NCBI GenBank assembly: GCA_002898115.1
Contig: BDTL01000279.1
Span: forward strand, 1-7,379
Direction of reading: 5' to 3'
Source of the DNA: a bacterium BMS3Bbin02
GTDB lineage: Bacteria; Actinomycetota; Acidimicrobiia; Spongiisociales; UBA5794
DNA length: 7,379 nucleotides
The notes beneath the pieces are model-generated. The model was not told the origin of the DNA, searched no databases, and saw only the letters and a program-made list of their open reading frames with translations. Below are positions 1 through 7,218 of the stretch, in pieces. The translations under genes were made by a program, and so were the position numbers. Numbering within the stretch: position 1 is the stretch's first letter; each line of letters starts with the position of its first letter.

Positions 1-1341
1 CGATCTCGAGGCAAAAGGAGCCAGGTCGCGCTCGGCAGGAGATTCACTCCAGGCGTCGGTCCTCGCGGCGCACTCCTCGAGCACCTGGTCCATGGTGATC
101 CCGATCGGGAGCGGCCTCGATGTGATCGTTGGATCACCTTCCCCGAGGAGGTTACAACGGCGGACCTCATACGGGTCGAGACCGAGAACGTCGGCAATCT
201 TGTTGATTTGCGACTCGCACACGAAACCAGCTTGCGGTGCTCCGAACCCCCGGAACGCACCACCTGGGACGGTCGTGGTGTAGATCGCCATCGAGTCGAC
301 GCGAACGTTCGGGACCGCATACGGACCCGCGATAGCGACATGAAAGTTCCCGAGAACCTTGTTCGACGTGTAGTTGTACGCACCGGCGTCCATGTACACA
401 TCGGCGTCGACGGCAACGATCTTGCCGTCGTTCGTTGCCCCCCATTTTGTCACGACACGGGCTCGGTGACGTTTGTGGTGTCCGAGAATGCTCTCCTCGC
501 GGTTCCATATGGAACGAATCGGACGGTCGATTCCCAACCCGTGCACCTTGCGGGCGGCGAGTGCCATCACGATCTGGAGAGTCATGTCCTCTCGCCCGCC
601 GAACGCACCACCGATGGCCGGATAGATCACACGGATGTGGTCATCCGGAATGTCGAGCGCGTGGGCGATCTGGCCCCGATCCTCGTGGATCCACTGGCCC
701 GCGATCTGGACCGTCACCCGACCCTCGTCGTCGATATACGACACCGCGGCCTCGGGCTGCAGATAGGCGTGCTCCTGATGCGGCATCTCGTAGATTGACT
801 CAACAACGACGTCGGCAGCTTCCCAGCCGGCATCCATGTCGCCACGACGGATCTTGTAGTCGTAGAACACATTGGTCGGCTTGCCGTTGTGGGGATGGAC
901 CAGCGTGTCTCCCTTGAGAGCAGCATCGATGTCACCAACGATCGGGAGGTCCTCCCACTCAACGACGAGAGCCTCGGCACCCGCGACGGCAGCCTCGACA
1001 GACTCGGCGATCACGACCGCAATGTGGTCGGCCTCCCATCGAGAAATGTCCGATGGCACCGCACTGCGTCCCGTCCCGTCCACGCCGACGATGACCGGCT
1101 GGTCAAACATCGTGAGACCGTACTCGTTCATCGGGACGTCGGCCGCGGTGAGAACAGCAACGACACCTGGAACGGCATAAGCACCCGATGTGTCCATGGA
1201 TACCATGCGGGCATGCGGCTTGTTGGAGAACACAACCTTGGCGTGGAGCGGGTTGTCCAGGGGAATATCACCCGGATATAGCGCGCTACCGTCGACCTTT
1301 GACGGTCCGTCGAACCGCTTGGTCCTTGCGCCGATACTCAT
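1..1341 (-). CDS. Xanthine dehydrogenase-family molybdopterin-binding (large) subunit, 3' end cut by window edge
   Basis: The catalytic subunit of a molybdenum hydroxylase, which binds Mo-molybdopterin and hydroxylates an N-heterocycle or aldehyde with water-derived oxygen. It runs open for 447 codons from ATG at 1341 to the left edge, roughly 60% of the usual 750-800 residues. An a/b-hammerhead domain spans about residues 20-135 (LHAKVVFSNKPHARMVSMDT) and the Mo-binding domain starts near 150. Visible motifs are QPEAAV (195-200), GQWIHEDRGQIA (215-226, with Q216 at the Mo-ligand Gln position), GGAFGGRED (244-252), GHHKRH (287-292), DAGAY (318-322) and GAFRGFGAPQ (361-370). E251 and F366 align with the bovine XDH substrate residues Glu802 and Phe914, and the CoxL CO-dehydrogenase loop is absent. 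The start overlaps the stop of the FAD/FeS gene (ATGA, 1338-1341), as expected for a partner subunit. The catalytic Glu near the C-terminus is outside the window. The family is certain; purine as substrate is inferred from the context. Confidence 0.95.
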   Translation of the reverse strand, partial: MSIGARTKRFDGPSKVDGSALYPGDIPLDNPLHAKVVFSNKPHARMVSMDTSGAYAVPGVVAVLTAADVPMNEYGLTMFDQPVIVGVDGTGRSAVPSDISRWEADHIAVVIAESVEAAVAGAEALVVEWEDLPIVGDIDAALKGDTLVHPHNGKPTNVFYDYKIRRGDMDAGWEAADVVVESIYEMPHQEHAYLQPEAAVSYIDDEGRVTVQIAGQWIHEDRGQIAHALDIPDDHIRVIYPAIGGAFGGREDMTLQIVMALAARKVHGLGIDRPIRSIWNREESILGHHKRHRARVVTKWGATNDGKIVAVDADVYMDAGAYNYTSNKVLGNFHVAIAGPYAVPNVRVDSMAIYTTTVPGGAFRGFGAPQAGFVCESQINKIADVLGLDPYEVRRCNLLGEGDPTITSRPLPIGITMDQVLEECAARTDAWSESPAERDLAPFASRS

Positions 1342-2813
1342 TCGCCTGCCCCCGCTTCAATGACGGCATCGATGATCTTGTAGTAACCCGTACAGCGACA
1401 CAGGTTGCCGCCAAGACCCTCAACAGCTGAGGCACGATCAAGTGTGCCACGTTCGGCTCGCAGCGCTTCAACGGACATGACGAATCCGGGGATGCAATAC
1501 CCGCATTGCACGGCACCATGATCAAGAAAGGCTTCCTGGACGACGTCATGTGCACCGTTGCCGGCAACTCCTTCGATAGTCGTGATTGATCGGCCGTCTG
1601 CCTGGGCCGCGGATACGAGACATGACACCACGGCGTTGCCGTCCATGAGTACCGTGCAGGCGCCGCATTCACCCTCTGCACACCCTTCCTTGGTGCCCGT
1701 AAGCGACATGCCAGACGCCTCGGCGGCGACGTCACGGAGCCAGTGCAGCAGCGTCAGCCCAGGGGCATGCGCCGCCTCCACATGCTGACCATTGACAGTG
1801 ACCTGAATCAAGCTTTCGTTGGTAATCCGTTCCGACGAATCCGTCTTCACCCACCGATGGTCCTCATCGCCGGTCCACAACGTGATCGGTGACTCGCTCT
1901 GACGGACTCGTTCGGCGCCGTCGGCAAGAGATGTCAGCATTCGGCGAAGCATGAACTCGGCCTGCTCACTTCGATACATCGCATCCGCGCGCACGTCATC
2001 GATGGGCGCGATCGAACCGTGGACGCGACTGACCGCCGCCGCGATGGCTTCGGACGTGAGGGCAGAACCCACAAGCCCGGCTTCGACACCATCCGCCCGC
2101 ACAATGACCGGTGTCGCGCTCCCGATAGCGACCTTCGCTCCGCGTACGACATCATCTTCGAGGTCGACAATTGCGGTGGCGTGCAGGACGGAAATAGCTT
2201 GGGCCTTGCGAAGTCCGAGTTTCGCGAAGACACCCCGTTCGGTGACGCGCATCTTCGGGACGCGAAGCGCAGTAATCACATCACCGAGTTCCAGAGCGGT
2301 AGCACGAAACCCCGAATGGAACTCGGCAAACGGGATCTGACGTGACCCGTCAACTCCGACAACCTCGACAGTGGCCTCCAGGGCGTGCAACGGTGTGATG
2401 GTGTCGTTCGCGGGCGACGCAGTGACAATATTTCCAACAACAGTGGCCCGGTTACGTAGCTGCGGAGCGCCAATCTCACCGCAGGCCTGCAACAGCGGGA
2501 AGGCGAATGTGGCGACGAGCGGACTCACGACAACCTGGCTGTGAGTGACGAGACAGCCCAGGACGATGTCGTTACCACTCTCAAGGATCTCATCAAGACC
2601 AGGAATCCCCGAAAGGTCGACGAGTGTGTCAATTCCCGGGCGAGCTCCCCGATCGAGCTCAAGCAGGAGATCTGTCCCGCCGGCGATGATCCGGGCTCTC
2701 TCGCCCCGGTCGGCGAGAATCCGCACCGCGTCGGCAATGGTCCGCGGGCGAAGAAACTCGGCGATGTGATGGGCGCCCTGCCGTTGCGCAGGGTGGAGTT
2801 CATGAGTGGTCAT
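1338..2813 (-). CDS. Fused FAD-binding and [2Fe-2S] subunit of a xanthine dehydrogenase-like molybdenum hydroxylase
   Basis: The electron-transfer subunit, 491 residues, carrying electrons from the Mo site through two [2Fe-2S] clusters to FAD. The N-terminal half is a CoxM/XdhB-type flavoprotein: AGGTDLL (44-50) and QLRNRATVVGNIVTASPAND (118-137) are its FAD-binding signatures, though the usual GGN reads VGN. A CO_deh_flav_C-like region follows at about 190-295. A linker of about 35 residues leads into a plant-type ferredoxin domain starting near 335, with C378, C383, C386 and C398, then the CoxS-type helical domain with QCGYC (C437, C440) and GNLCRCTGY (C472, C474). All eight cluster cysteines are present. 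The order FAD then FeS is the reverse of the classical XDH/XdhA order, but matches fusion of neighbouring coxM-coxS or xdhB-xdhC genes. The ATG start overlaps the deaminase stop (ATGA, 2810-2813) with no clear Shine-Dalgarno, suggesting translational coupling. Confidence 0.95.
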   Translation of the reverse strand: MTTHELHPAQRQGAHHIAEFLRPRTIADAVRILADRGERARIIAGGTDLLLELDRGARPGIDTLVDLSGIPGLDEILESGNDIVLGCLVTHSQVVVSPLVATFAFPLLQACGEIGAPQLRNRATVVGNIVTASPANDTITPLHALEATVEVVGVDGSRQIPFAEFHSGFRATALELGDVITALRVPKMRVTERGVFAKLGLRKAQAISVLHATAIVDLEDDVVRGAKVAIGSATPVIVRADGVEAGLVGSALTSEAIAAAVSRVHGSIAPIDDVRADAMYRSEQAEFMLRRMLTSLADGAERVRQSESPITLWTGDEDHRWVKTDSSERITNESLIQVTVNGQHVEAAHAPGLTLLHWLRDVAAEASGMSLTGTKEGCAEGECGACTVLMDGNAVVSCLVSAAQADGRSITTIEGVAGNGAHDVVQEAFLDHGAVQCGYCIPGFVMSVEALRAERGTLDRASAVEGLGGNLCRCTGYYKIIDAVIEAGAGE

Positions 2814-3451
2814 GCAGAGGAACCCCGACTGTTGTAGATGATCGACCCGGATGCGGCGTACTGTTGGAGCACCGCGATCGCGTCCTCACGAAGGACGTCC
2901 ATTTCGACCGTTATGCCACGTCTATTGAGCTTCGCTATCCAGTCGTTCGGCTTGGCACCCTCGTCAAAGCCGATATCGCGGATATCTGCATCACGAGCAC
3001 CGCATACGACACTCCTCACGCCGCTCCAGGGGATCGTGCCGAGGCACATCGCGCAGGGTTCGGCGCTGGTGACCAATTGCATAGCGGGGAGGTCGTCAGC
3101 GCCGAGGTCGAAATTCTCGACTGCACGTCCGGCCATGAGGAATGCCAACATTTCTGCGTGAGCGAATGCAGCGTTCTGTTCAATCACCCGGTTAACGCCG
3201 ACCGAGACGAGGCGTCCCGATTTGAGCTCCACGATGACCGCACCGAACGGTCCACCGGTTCGCTCTTCAACATTGCGTCGCGCAACCTCGACCGCCACGG
3301 CCATACGGTCCTCGCTGGTTGGGTACACGCCCCGGTAGTGCTTGGCGTCGTCCGTGAGCCAGGAGGGAAGAGCGACCGTGGCTTGGGTCACCAACGGCAC
3401 CGGCTCCGGGCCTGTATCCGTACCGAACGAGCTGGTCGAACTAGTAGTCAC
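2810..3451 (-). CDS. CDA-fold zinc nucleobase/nucleoside deaminase, probable guanine deaminase
   Basis: A predicted cytosolic zinc hydrolase of the cytidine/deoxycytidylate deaminase fold, 213 residues. The zinc site is complete: HAE at 98-100 (H98 ligand, E100 proton shuttle) and PCAMC at 132-136 (C133, C136). GGPFGAVIV (66-74), N87 and IGFDEG (160-165) resemble B. subtilis GuaD, which has a GFDD stretch at the matching place that contacts guanine. The likely reaction is guanine to xanthine plus ammonia, feeding the neighbouring XDH-like enzyme. Guanosine deaminase or another purine deaminase remains possible, since plant guanosine deaminase belongs to the same family. The protein is longer than the usual 155-160 residues because about 45 residues, rich in Ser/Thr at first, precede the catalytic domain. 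I chose the GTG at 3451 because AAGGAG lies 9 bases upstream; an in-frame TTG at 3472 has no such support. It overlaps the next gene by 4 bases. Confidence 0.85.
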   Translation of the reverse strand: MTTSSTSSFGTDTGPEPVPLVTQATVALPSWLTDDAKHYRGVYPTSEDRMAVAVEVARRNVEERTGGPFGAVIVELKSGRLVSVGVNRVIEQNAAFAHAEMLAFLMAGRAVENFDLGADDLPAMQLVTSAEPCAMCLGTIPWSGVRSVVCGARDADIRDIGFDEGAKPNDWIAKLNRRGITVEMDVLREDAIAVLQQYAASGSIIYNSRGSSA

Positions 3452-3460
3452 GTGCTGTCT

Positions 3461-3466
3461 CTCCTT
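3461..3466 (-). promoter_or_regulatory. Shine-Dalgarno of the deaminase gene
   Basis: The minus strand reads AAGGAG here, 9 bases before the GTG at 3451. This site decides the start. It also suggests independent ribosome entry for the enzyme block, which is separated from the transport block by 64 bases. Confidence 0.75.
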
Positions 3467-3469
3467 ATG

Positions 3470-3486
3470 CAAAGACTAACACTTTG
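3470..3486. promoter_or_regulatory. Small palindrome in the permease-deaminase gap, candidate operator
   Basis: The minus strand reads CAAAGTGTTAGTCTTTG: perfect 5-bp arms around a 7-base centre, AT-richer than the surrounding genes and just upstream of the deaminase ribosome site. It could be a regulator-binding site or chance. No convincing -35/-10 pair was found next to it, and it does not resemble a terminator. Confidence 0.25.
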
Positions 3487-3515
3487 TAAAGCTCGGCAAC
3501 CTGCTTCTTCGGCAC

Positions 3516-4472
3516 CTATCCGCGTTCTTCGCGGTAATACGGAATACCGAGTCCGGCCGGCGCTCCGATCGTTTGGCGAAGCTTGTCCGTCCTCGTAATA
3601 AGCACAAGCACAACAATCGTGAGAATGTAAGGCGACATGTTGAGGATGCTTGACGGCAGGTTGGTGCCTTCCGCCTGAAGACGGAACTGGATAGCGTTGA
3701 CGCCGCCGAACAGCCACGCCCCAACCACGGCCCGGGCGGGGTTCCATGTTGCGAAGATCACCAACGCAATCACAATCCAGCCGCGGCCACCTGTCAGGTT
3801 CTCAGTCCACCCGGGCGTATATGACAACGACAGGTGGGACCCGGCAATGCCGGCCATCACACCGCCGAGGACGGTGTATCCGTATCGTCGTCGAAATACA
3901 TCGACTCCCACGGCATCAGATGTCGAGGCACTCTCGCCGACCGCGCGCAGGTACAAACCCGGTCGAGTTTTGTAGAGGAAGAACCACGATACCGGCACCA
4001 CCACAAAGAGCGAATACACAATCGGATCTTGATTGAAGAGTCCTTCGCCAACCAGCGGGAGACTAGACAGTCCCGGTATCGGCCACTTTGTGAACTTGGG
4101 ACCGGTGAGACCCACAAGGGCCCCACCATCGGGGCCGAGTATCTGGCCGAGGAAGCTTGCAAGCCCGGTTCCGAGCAGGGTGATCGCTAACCCTGAAACG
4201 ATCTGGTCCGCACGCAACGTAATGGTCGCAAAGGCATGGACGAGAGCCATCAAACCCCCGACAATTCCGGCGATGAGCACGCCGAACCACACATTGTTAG
4301 TCCTGTAGGCGGCCGCGAAACCGGTGACGGCGCCCATGATCATCATGCCCTCGACGCCGAGGTTCAGAATCCCGACTCGCTCGGTAAAGATCTCACCAAT
4401 CGTCGCGAGGACGAGTGATGCCCCGGCAAAAGTCGCAATGGCGAGGATGGATGTCACGAGATCGAGATCCAC
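3516..4472 (-). CDS. ABC transporter permease, BPD_transp_2 family, NupQ/YufQ-like (nucleoside/purine import)
   Basis: An integral inner-membrane subunit, 318 residues, with about eight to ten hydrophobic segments. It carries the family hallmark GEIFTERVGILNLGVEGMM (26-44), the ATPase-contact region around ADQIVSGLAITLLGTGLA (88-105), YLRAVGES (174-181) and GRGWIVIALVIFATWNP (229-245). These are typical of the second permease of BMP-type nucleoside importers such as B. subtilis NupQ. The open frame extends 210 bases further upstream, but that part lies inside permease 1 and reads as a hydrophilic Arg-rich shadow. The GTG at 4472 is therefore the start: it overlaps the permease 1 stop by one base (TAGTG) and has AGGAGG 4 bases upstream. 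The two permeases should form a heterodimer with the ATPase below it. Substrate is inferred from family and neighbours; simple sugars are a less likely alternative. Confidence 0.9.
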   Translation of the reverse strand: MDLDLVTSILAIATFAGASLVLATIGEIFTERVGILNLGVEGMMIMGAVTGFAAAYRTNNVWFGVLIAGIVGGLMALVHAFATITLRADQIVSGLAITLLGTGLASFLGQILGPDGGALVGLTGPKFTKWPIPGLSSLPLVGEGLFNQDPIVYSLFVVVPVSWFFLYKTRPGLYLRAVGESASTSDAVGVDVFRRRYGYTVLGGVMAGIAGSHLSLSYTPGWTENLTGGRGWIVIALVIFATWNPARAVVGAWLFGGVNAIQFRLQAEGTNLPSSILNMSPYILTIVVLVLITRTDKLRQTIGAPAGLGIPYYREERG

Positions 4473-5641
4473 TACGCCTCCTCTCCGACGGCGGGGGCCA
4501 CGACACCGATGCGGGTGACCTTCAGCCGGTAGCGCGTGAAGACGTCCCCGGAGAGCACGCTGATCAAGATGGCGCCCTGGAGGACACCCGAAATGCTTGC
4601 CGGCAGACCCAGCGAGATTTGGAGCTGATCGCCACCGACGAACAGCGCCGCCATCAAGATCGCGACAATAACGACCGACCAAGGTCGTAGTTTGGCAAGC
4701 CAGGCCACAATGATGCCGGTAAACCCGTTCCCAACGTCGAGTCCGGCCTGGAGGCGATGCCCAAGTCCGGCAACTTCGGACAGGCCGGCCATCCCGGCAA
4801 CGCCACCGGAGAGGATCATCACGAACAGCACATTCCGAACGACCGAGATCCCGGCATACTTGGCAGCGTTCGTGTTCTCTCCGAGGAGGCGGACCTCATA
4901 GCCCCGCCGAGTCTTGTCCATGATCACCCAGAGCACGCCGGCGACAAGAACCGCCAAGACGAAACCGAGGTGAATACGCCCGCCCAAAACGTTGAGTACC
5001 GGCATCTCGGAGAACTTCGGGAACCAGGTGAACTCGGGAAAGAGCGCCGACCCGGGAAAACCGAACCCTTCCGGATCCTTCCACGGCCCGGTGTAGAGCT
5101 GTTGATACAGGAGGATTGCGATGTAGTTGAACATCAGGGTCGAAATGATCTCGTCGACGCCGAGCTTCACCTTCATGATCGCCGGAATGAACGCCCAGGT
5201 AGCCCCGGCGATCGTTGCGGCGATGATTCCGATCGGAATGTACACCCACCGAGTTTGCGGGAGCCAGGGCAGCAGATCAGGAAGATAAATGGCAACCCAC
5301 GTCCCGGCAATCGCTCCCATCACGAGCTGCCCCTCGGTACCGATGTTCCAGAAGAGCATCCGGAACGCCATTGCTACAGCAAGTCCGGTAAAGATCAGCG
5401 GCGTCGCTCGAACAAGTGTCTCCGTGACGGCGAAGAAGTTGCCGTCGACCCACTCGCTTATCGAACCAAACGCCCCCGCAGCCATCGCCCGGTAGGTCTC
5501 GATCGGCGGGGCGCCGGCAAGCGACAAAATGATTCCGCCGAAGAAAAAGGCGACCAACACCGACACCGTCGGCACTCCCCATGAGACCCACCGCGACACT
5601 TCGAGTCGTCGCTCGAGCTCAAACTTCCAGGGAAACGTCAC
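4472..5641 (-). CDS. ABC transporter permease, BPD_transp_2 family, NupP/YufP-like (nucleoside/purine import)
   Basis: An integral membrane subunit, 389 residues, with a short basic and acidic N-terminal stretch (1-18), a first membrane segment at about 20-42, then further hydrophobic segments to about 365. Family motifs are NIGTEGQLVMGA (99-110), GVDEIISTLMFNYIA (161-175, the likely coupling region), GYEVRLLGENTNAAKYAGI (247-265) and GGVAGMAGLSEVAG (279-292). The length and the larger loop at about 182-222 fit the first permease of BMP-type nucleoside importers. The GTG start overlaps the ATPase stop (GTGA, 5638-5641) and has GGGGGAG 8 bases upstream. It is the partner of the permease encoded directly downstream. 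The family is secure; the exact substrate is not readable from sequence. Confidence 0.9.
   Translation of the reverse strand: MTFPWKFELERRLEVSRWVSWGVPTVSVLVAFFFGGIILSLAGAPPIETYRAMAAGAFGSISEWVDGNFFAVTETLVRATPLIFTGLAVAMAFRMLFWNIGTEGQLVMGAIAGTWVAIYLPDLLPWLPQTRWVYIPIGIIAATIAGATWAFIPAIMKVKLGVDEIISTLMFNYIAILLYQQLYTGPWKDPEGFGFPGSALFPEFTWFPKFSEMPVLNVLGGRIHLGFVLAVLVAGVLWVIMDKTRRGYEVRLLGENTNAAKYAGISVVRNVLFVMILSGGVAGMAGLSEVAGLGHRLQAGLDVGNGFTGIIVAWLAKLRPWSVVIVAILMAALFVGGDQLQISLGLPASISGVLQGAILISVLSGDVFTRYRLKVTRIGVVAPAVGEEA
4477..4482 (-). promoter_or_regulatory. Shine-Dalgarno of permease 2
   Basis: The minus strand reads AGGAGG inside the last codons of permease 1, 4 bases before the GTG at 4472. It fixes the permease 2 start and argues against both the upstream extension and the later in-frame GTG at 4457. 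Confidence 0.7.
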
Positions 5642-7212
5642 GACAGCCGCTCCCCCGCCATCAAGAGACCGAGATCGTCTTTGGATGTTGTCTTCGGGTC
5701 AACGATGCCCATGACCTCGCCACCATGAAGGACCGCAATACGGTCGGACAGCGTGCGCAGTTCGTCAAGATCTTCGCTCACCATCACAACAGCGGCTCCG
5801 ATTGCGCGCTGATTCAACAGCGCGTCTCTCACGATCTCGATTGCCCCCACATCGAGCCCTCGGGTCGGATACACCGCGACTAACACAGCCGGCTCGTCGC
5901 CGACGGCGAGGCGATCTGTGGCGTCGATCTCACGAGCCAGGATCAACTTTTGCTGATTACCCCCGGAGAGCCCACTCGCCGGGGCATCGGGATTTCCCGG
6001 AAGTACATTGAAGGCAGCGATCAGTCGGGTGCTCAGCTCATGGATCGCCTTCTTGTTCAGAAAGGATCGGCGAGAGATAGGTTCCGAGCGAAACGACTTA
6101 AGGATCACGTTGTCTGTCAATGGGAGATTTCCCGCAAGGCCTTGACCGAGCCGATCAGCGGGCACGTGGGCTACTCCACCCCGAATGAAGTCGATCGCAC
6201 TCTTGCCGGTCAGATCGTTCCCCCGCACGGTGATCGATCCTGCCGTCGGTGTTCGCAAGCCGGTCATGACCTCGACGAGCTCCTTTTGGCCGTTCCCCGC
6301 AACGCCCGCGATTCCGAGGATCTCGCCACCGCGCACCGTGAGCGAAATATCGTTGACGGCTGTCACCGAACGGTCGCCCAGCGCCGTGACGTGATCGAGC
6401 ACAAGTGCATCAGCGCCGAGGTCGGCGTCAGCCTTCTCTACCGAAAACAGCACGTCGCGTCCGACCATTAACCGGGCAAGATCGGCTTTTGTGACATCAA
6501 CGACATCGACCGTTGCCGCCGTTTTGCCGTCCCGCAACACCGTAACTCGGTCGGCATAGGCGATCACCTCGTCGAGCTTGTGGGAGATGAAGACGATCGA
6601 CACACCGCTAGCGGCAAGGGAATGCATCGTCTCACCCAGGGCGTCGGACTCCTGGGGCGTCAGCACAGCCGTCGGCTCATCGAGAATAAGCAGCGACGCT
6701 CCGCGGTAGAGCTGTTTCAGGATCTCGACCCGTTGCTGCTCACCGACGCTGAGCTGCCATACCTTCGCCTCTGGATTCACCGGAAGGCCAAAGCGCTCAC
6801 CGATCTCCTTTATCCGTGCGCCCGCCTGTTTGAGATCAAGCACTGTCGGAGTGTCCTCCGCTCCGAGCAGAACGTTCTCAGCGACCGAGAACGTCGGAAT
6901 CAGCTTGAAGTGTTGATACACCATGCCGATGCCGGCGTGGATGGCATGGCGCGGTGATCGGAGCACAATCTGGTGAAGCTCGTCCTGGTGAAGTGCCAGG
7001 TGAAGGCTGCCACCGTCAGGTTGATACAACCCGCATAGAACACTCATCAGAGTGCTCTTGCCGGCACCATTTTCACCGAGAAGGGCGTGGATCTCTCCGC
7101 GCCGCACCTCAAGCGTCACGTCCTCGTTCGCTATGACACCGGGGAATTTCTTCGTGATGTCCCGCATCTCGACAACAAGCTGATGCTGAGTTCCTGGCTG
7201 GGTGGTTGTCAT
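5638..7212 (-). CDS. ABC transporter ATP-binding protein with two nucleotide-binding domains, NupO/YufO-like
   Basis: The cytoplasmic energy-coupling subunit of a nucleoside or purine importer, 524 residues with two tandem ABC domains. Domain 1 is intact: Walker A GENGAGKST (46-54), Q-loop Q100 followed by HFKLIPTFSVAENVLLG (typical of the BMP-linked nucleoside subfamily), signature LSVGEQQR (154-161), Walker B LLILDEP (174-180) and H-loop H211. Domain 2 is degenerate, as in simple-sugar and nucleoside importers: GVAGNGQKEL (303-312) has Gln for the Walker A Lys, LSGGNQQK (415-422) is kept, and VLVAVYPTRGLDVG (443-456) lacks the Walker B Asp-Glu pair. About eight residues more than usual sit between LAREI and that Walker B. 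The ATG at 7212 is preferred because residues 12-16 belong to the first beta strand, but no Shine-Dalgarno precedes it and a strong hairpin ends 6 bases upstream. The next in-frame ATG is at 7167. Confidence 0.93.
   Translation of the reverse strand: MTTTQPGTQHQLVVEMRDITKKFPGVIANEDVTLEVRRGEIHALLGENGAGKSTLMSVLCGLYQPDGGSLHLALHQDELHQIVLRSPRHAIHAGIGMVYQHFKLIPTFSVAENVLLGAEDTPTVLDLKQAGARIKEIGERFGLPVNPEAKVWQLSVGEQQRVEILKQLYRGASLLILDEPTAVLTPQESDALGETMHSLAASGVSIVFISHKLDEVIAYADRVTVLRDGKTAATVDVVDVTKADLARLMVGRDVLFSVEKADADLGADALVLDHVTALGDRSVTAVNDISLTVRGGEILGIAGVAGNGQKELVEVMTGLRTPTAGSITVRGNDLTGKSAIDFIRGGVAHVPADRLGQGLAGNLPLTDNVILKSFRSEPISRRSFLNKKAIHELSTRLIAAFNVLPGNPDAPASGLSGGNQQKLILAREIDATDRLAVGDEPAVLVAVYPTRGLDVGAIEIVRDALLNQRAIGAAVVMVSEDLDELRTLSDRIAVLHGGEVMGIVDPKTTSKDDLGLLMAGERLS
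5650..5656 (-). promoter_or_regulatory. Shine-Dalgarno of permease 1
   Basis: The minus strand reads GGGGGAG within the 3' end of the ATPase gene, 8 bases before the GTG at 5641. It supports the GTG start that overlaps the ATPase stop codon. Confidence 0.6.
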
Positions 7213-7218
7213 GAGATT

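Noticed and set aside
208..798. Plus-strand open frame of 196 codons
   Set aside because: It is antisense to the Mo subunit, whose frame is open through the whole region with diagnostic motifs; the plus-strand peptide is low-complexity and charged.
1..1341. CO dehydrogenase large subunit (CoxL) as the identity of the Mo subunit
   Set aside because: The CoxL active-site loop with its Cys is not seen, while GGAFGGRE and FRGFGAPQ fit the XDH/purine hydroxylase side of the family.
3480..3500. Promoter with TTTACA as -35 box before the deaminase
   Set aside because: No acceptable -10 hexamer lies 16-18 bases downstream; the resemblance of one box is not enough.
2864..3598. Plus-strand open frame of 244 codons across the deaminase
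   Set aside because: It runs antisense through a gene with a complete zinc site and over the intergenic gap, has no domain and no ribosome site; a shadow frame.
4473..4682. Upstream extension of permease 2 by 70 codons
   Set aside because: The extension lies inside permease 1 in another frame and is Arg-rich and hydrophilic; the GTG at 4472 with AGGAGG upstream explains the start better.
4757..5584. Plus-strand open frame of 275 codons
   Set aside because: It is wholly antisense to permease 1, rich in Arg, Pro, Asp, Glu and His with no recognisable domain, as expected from codon bias in the real gene on the other strand.
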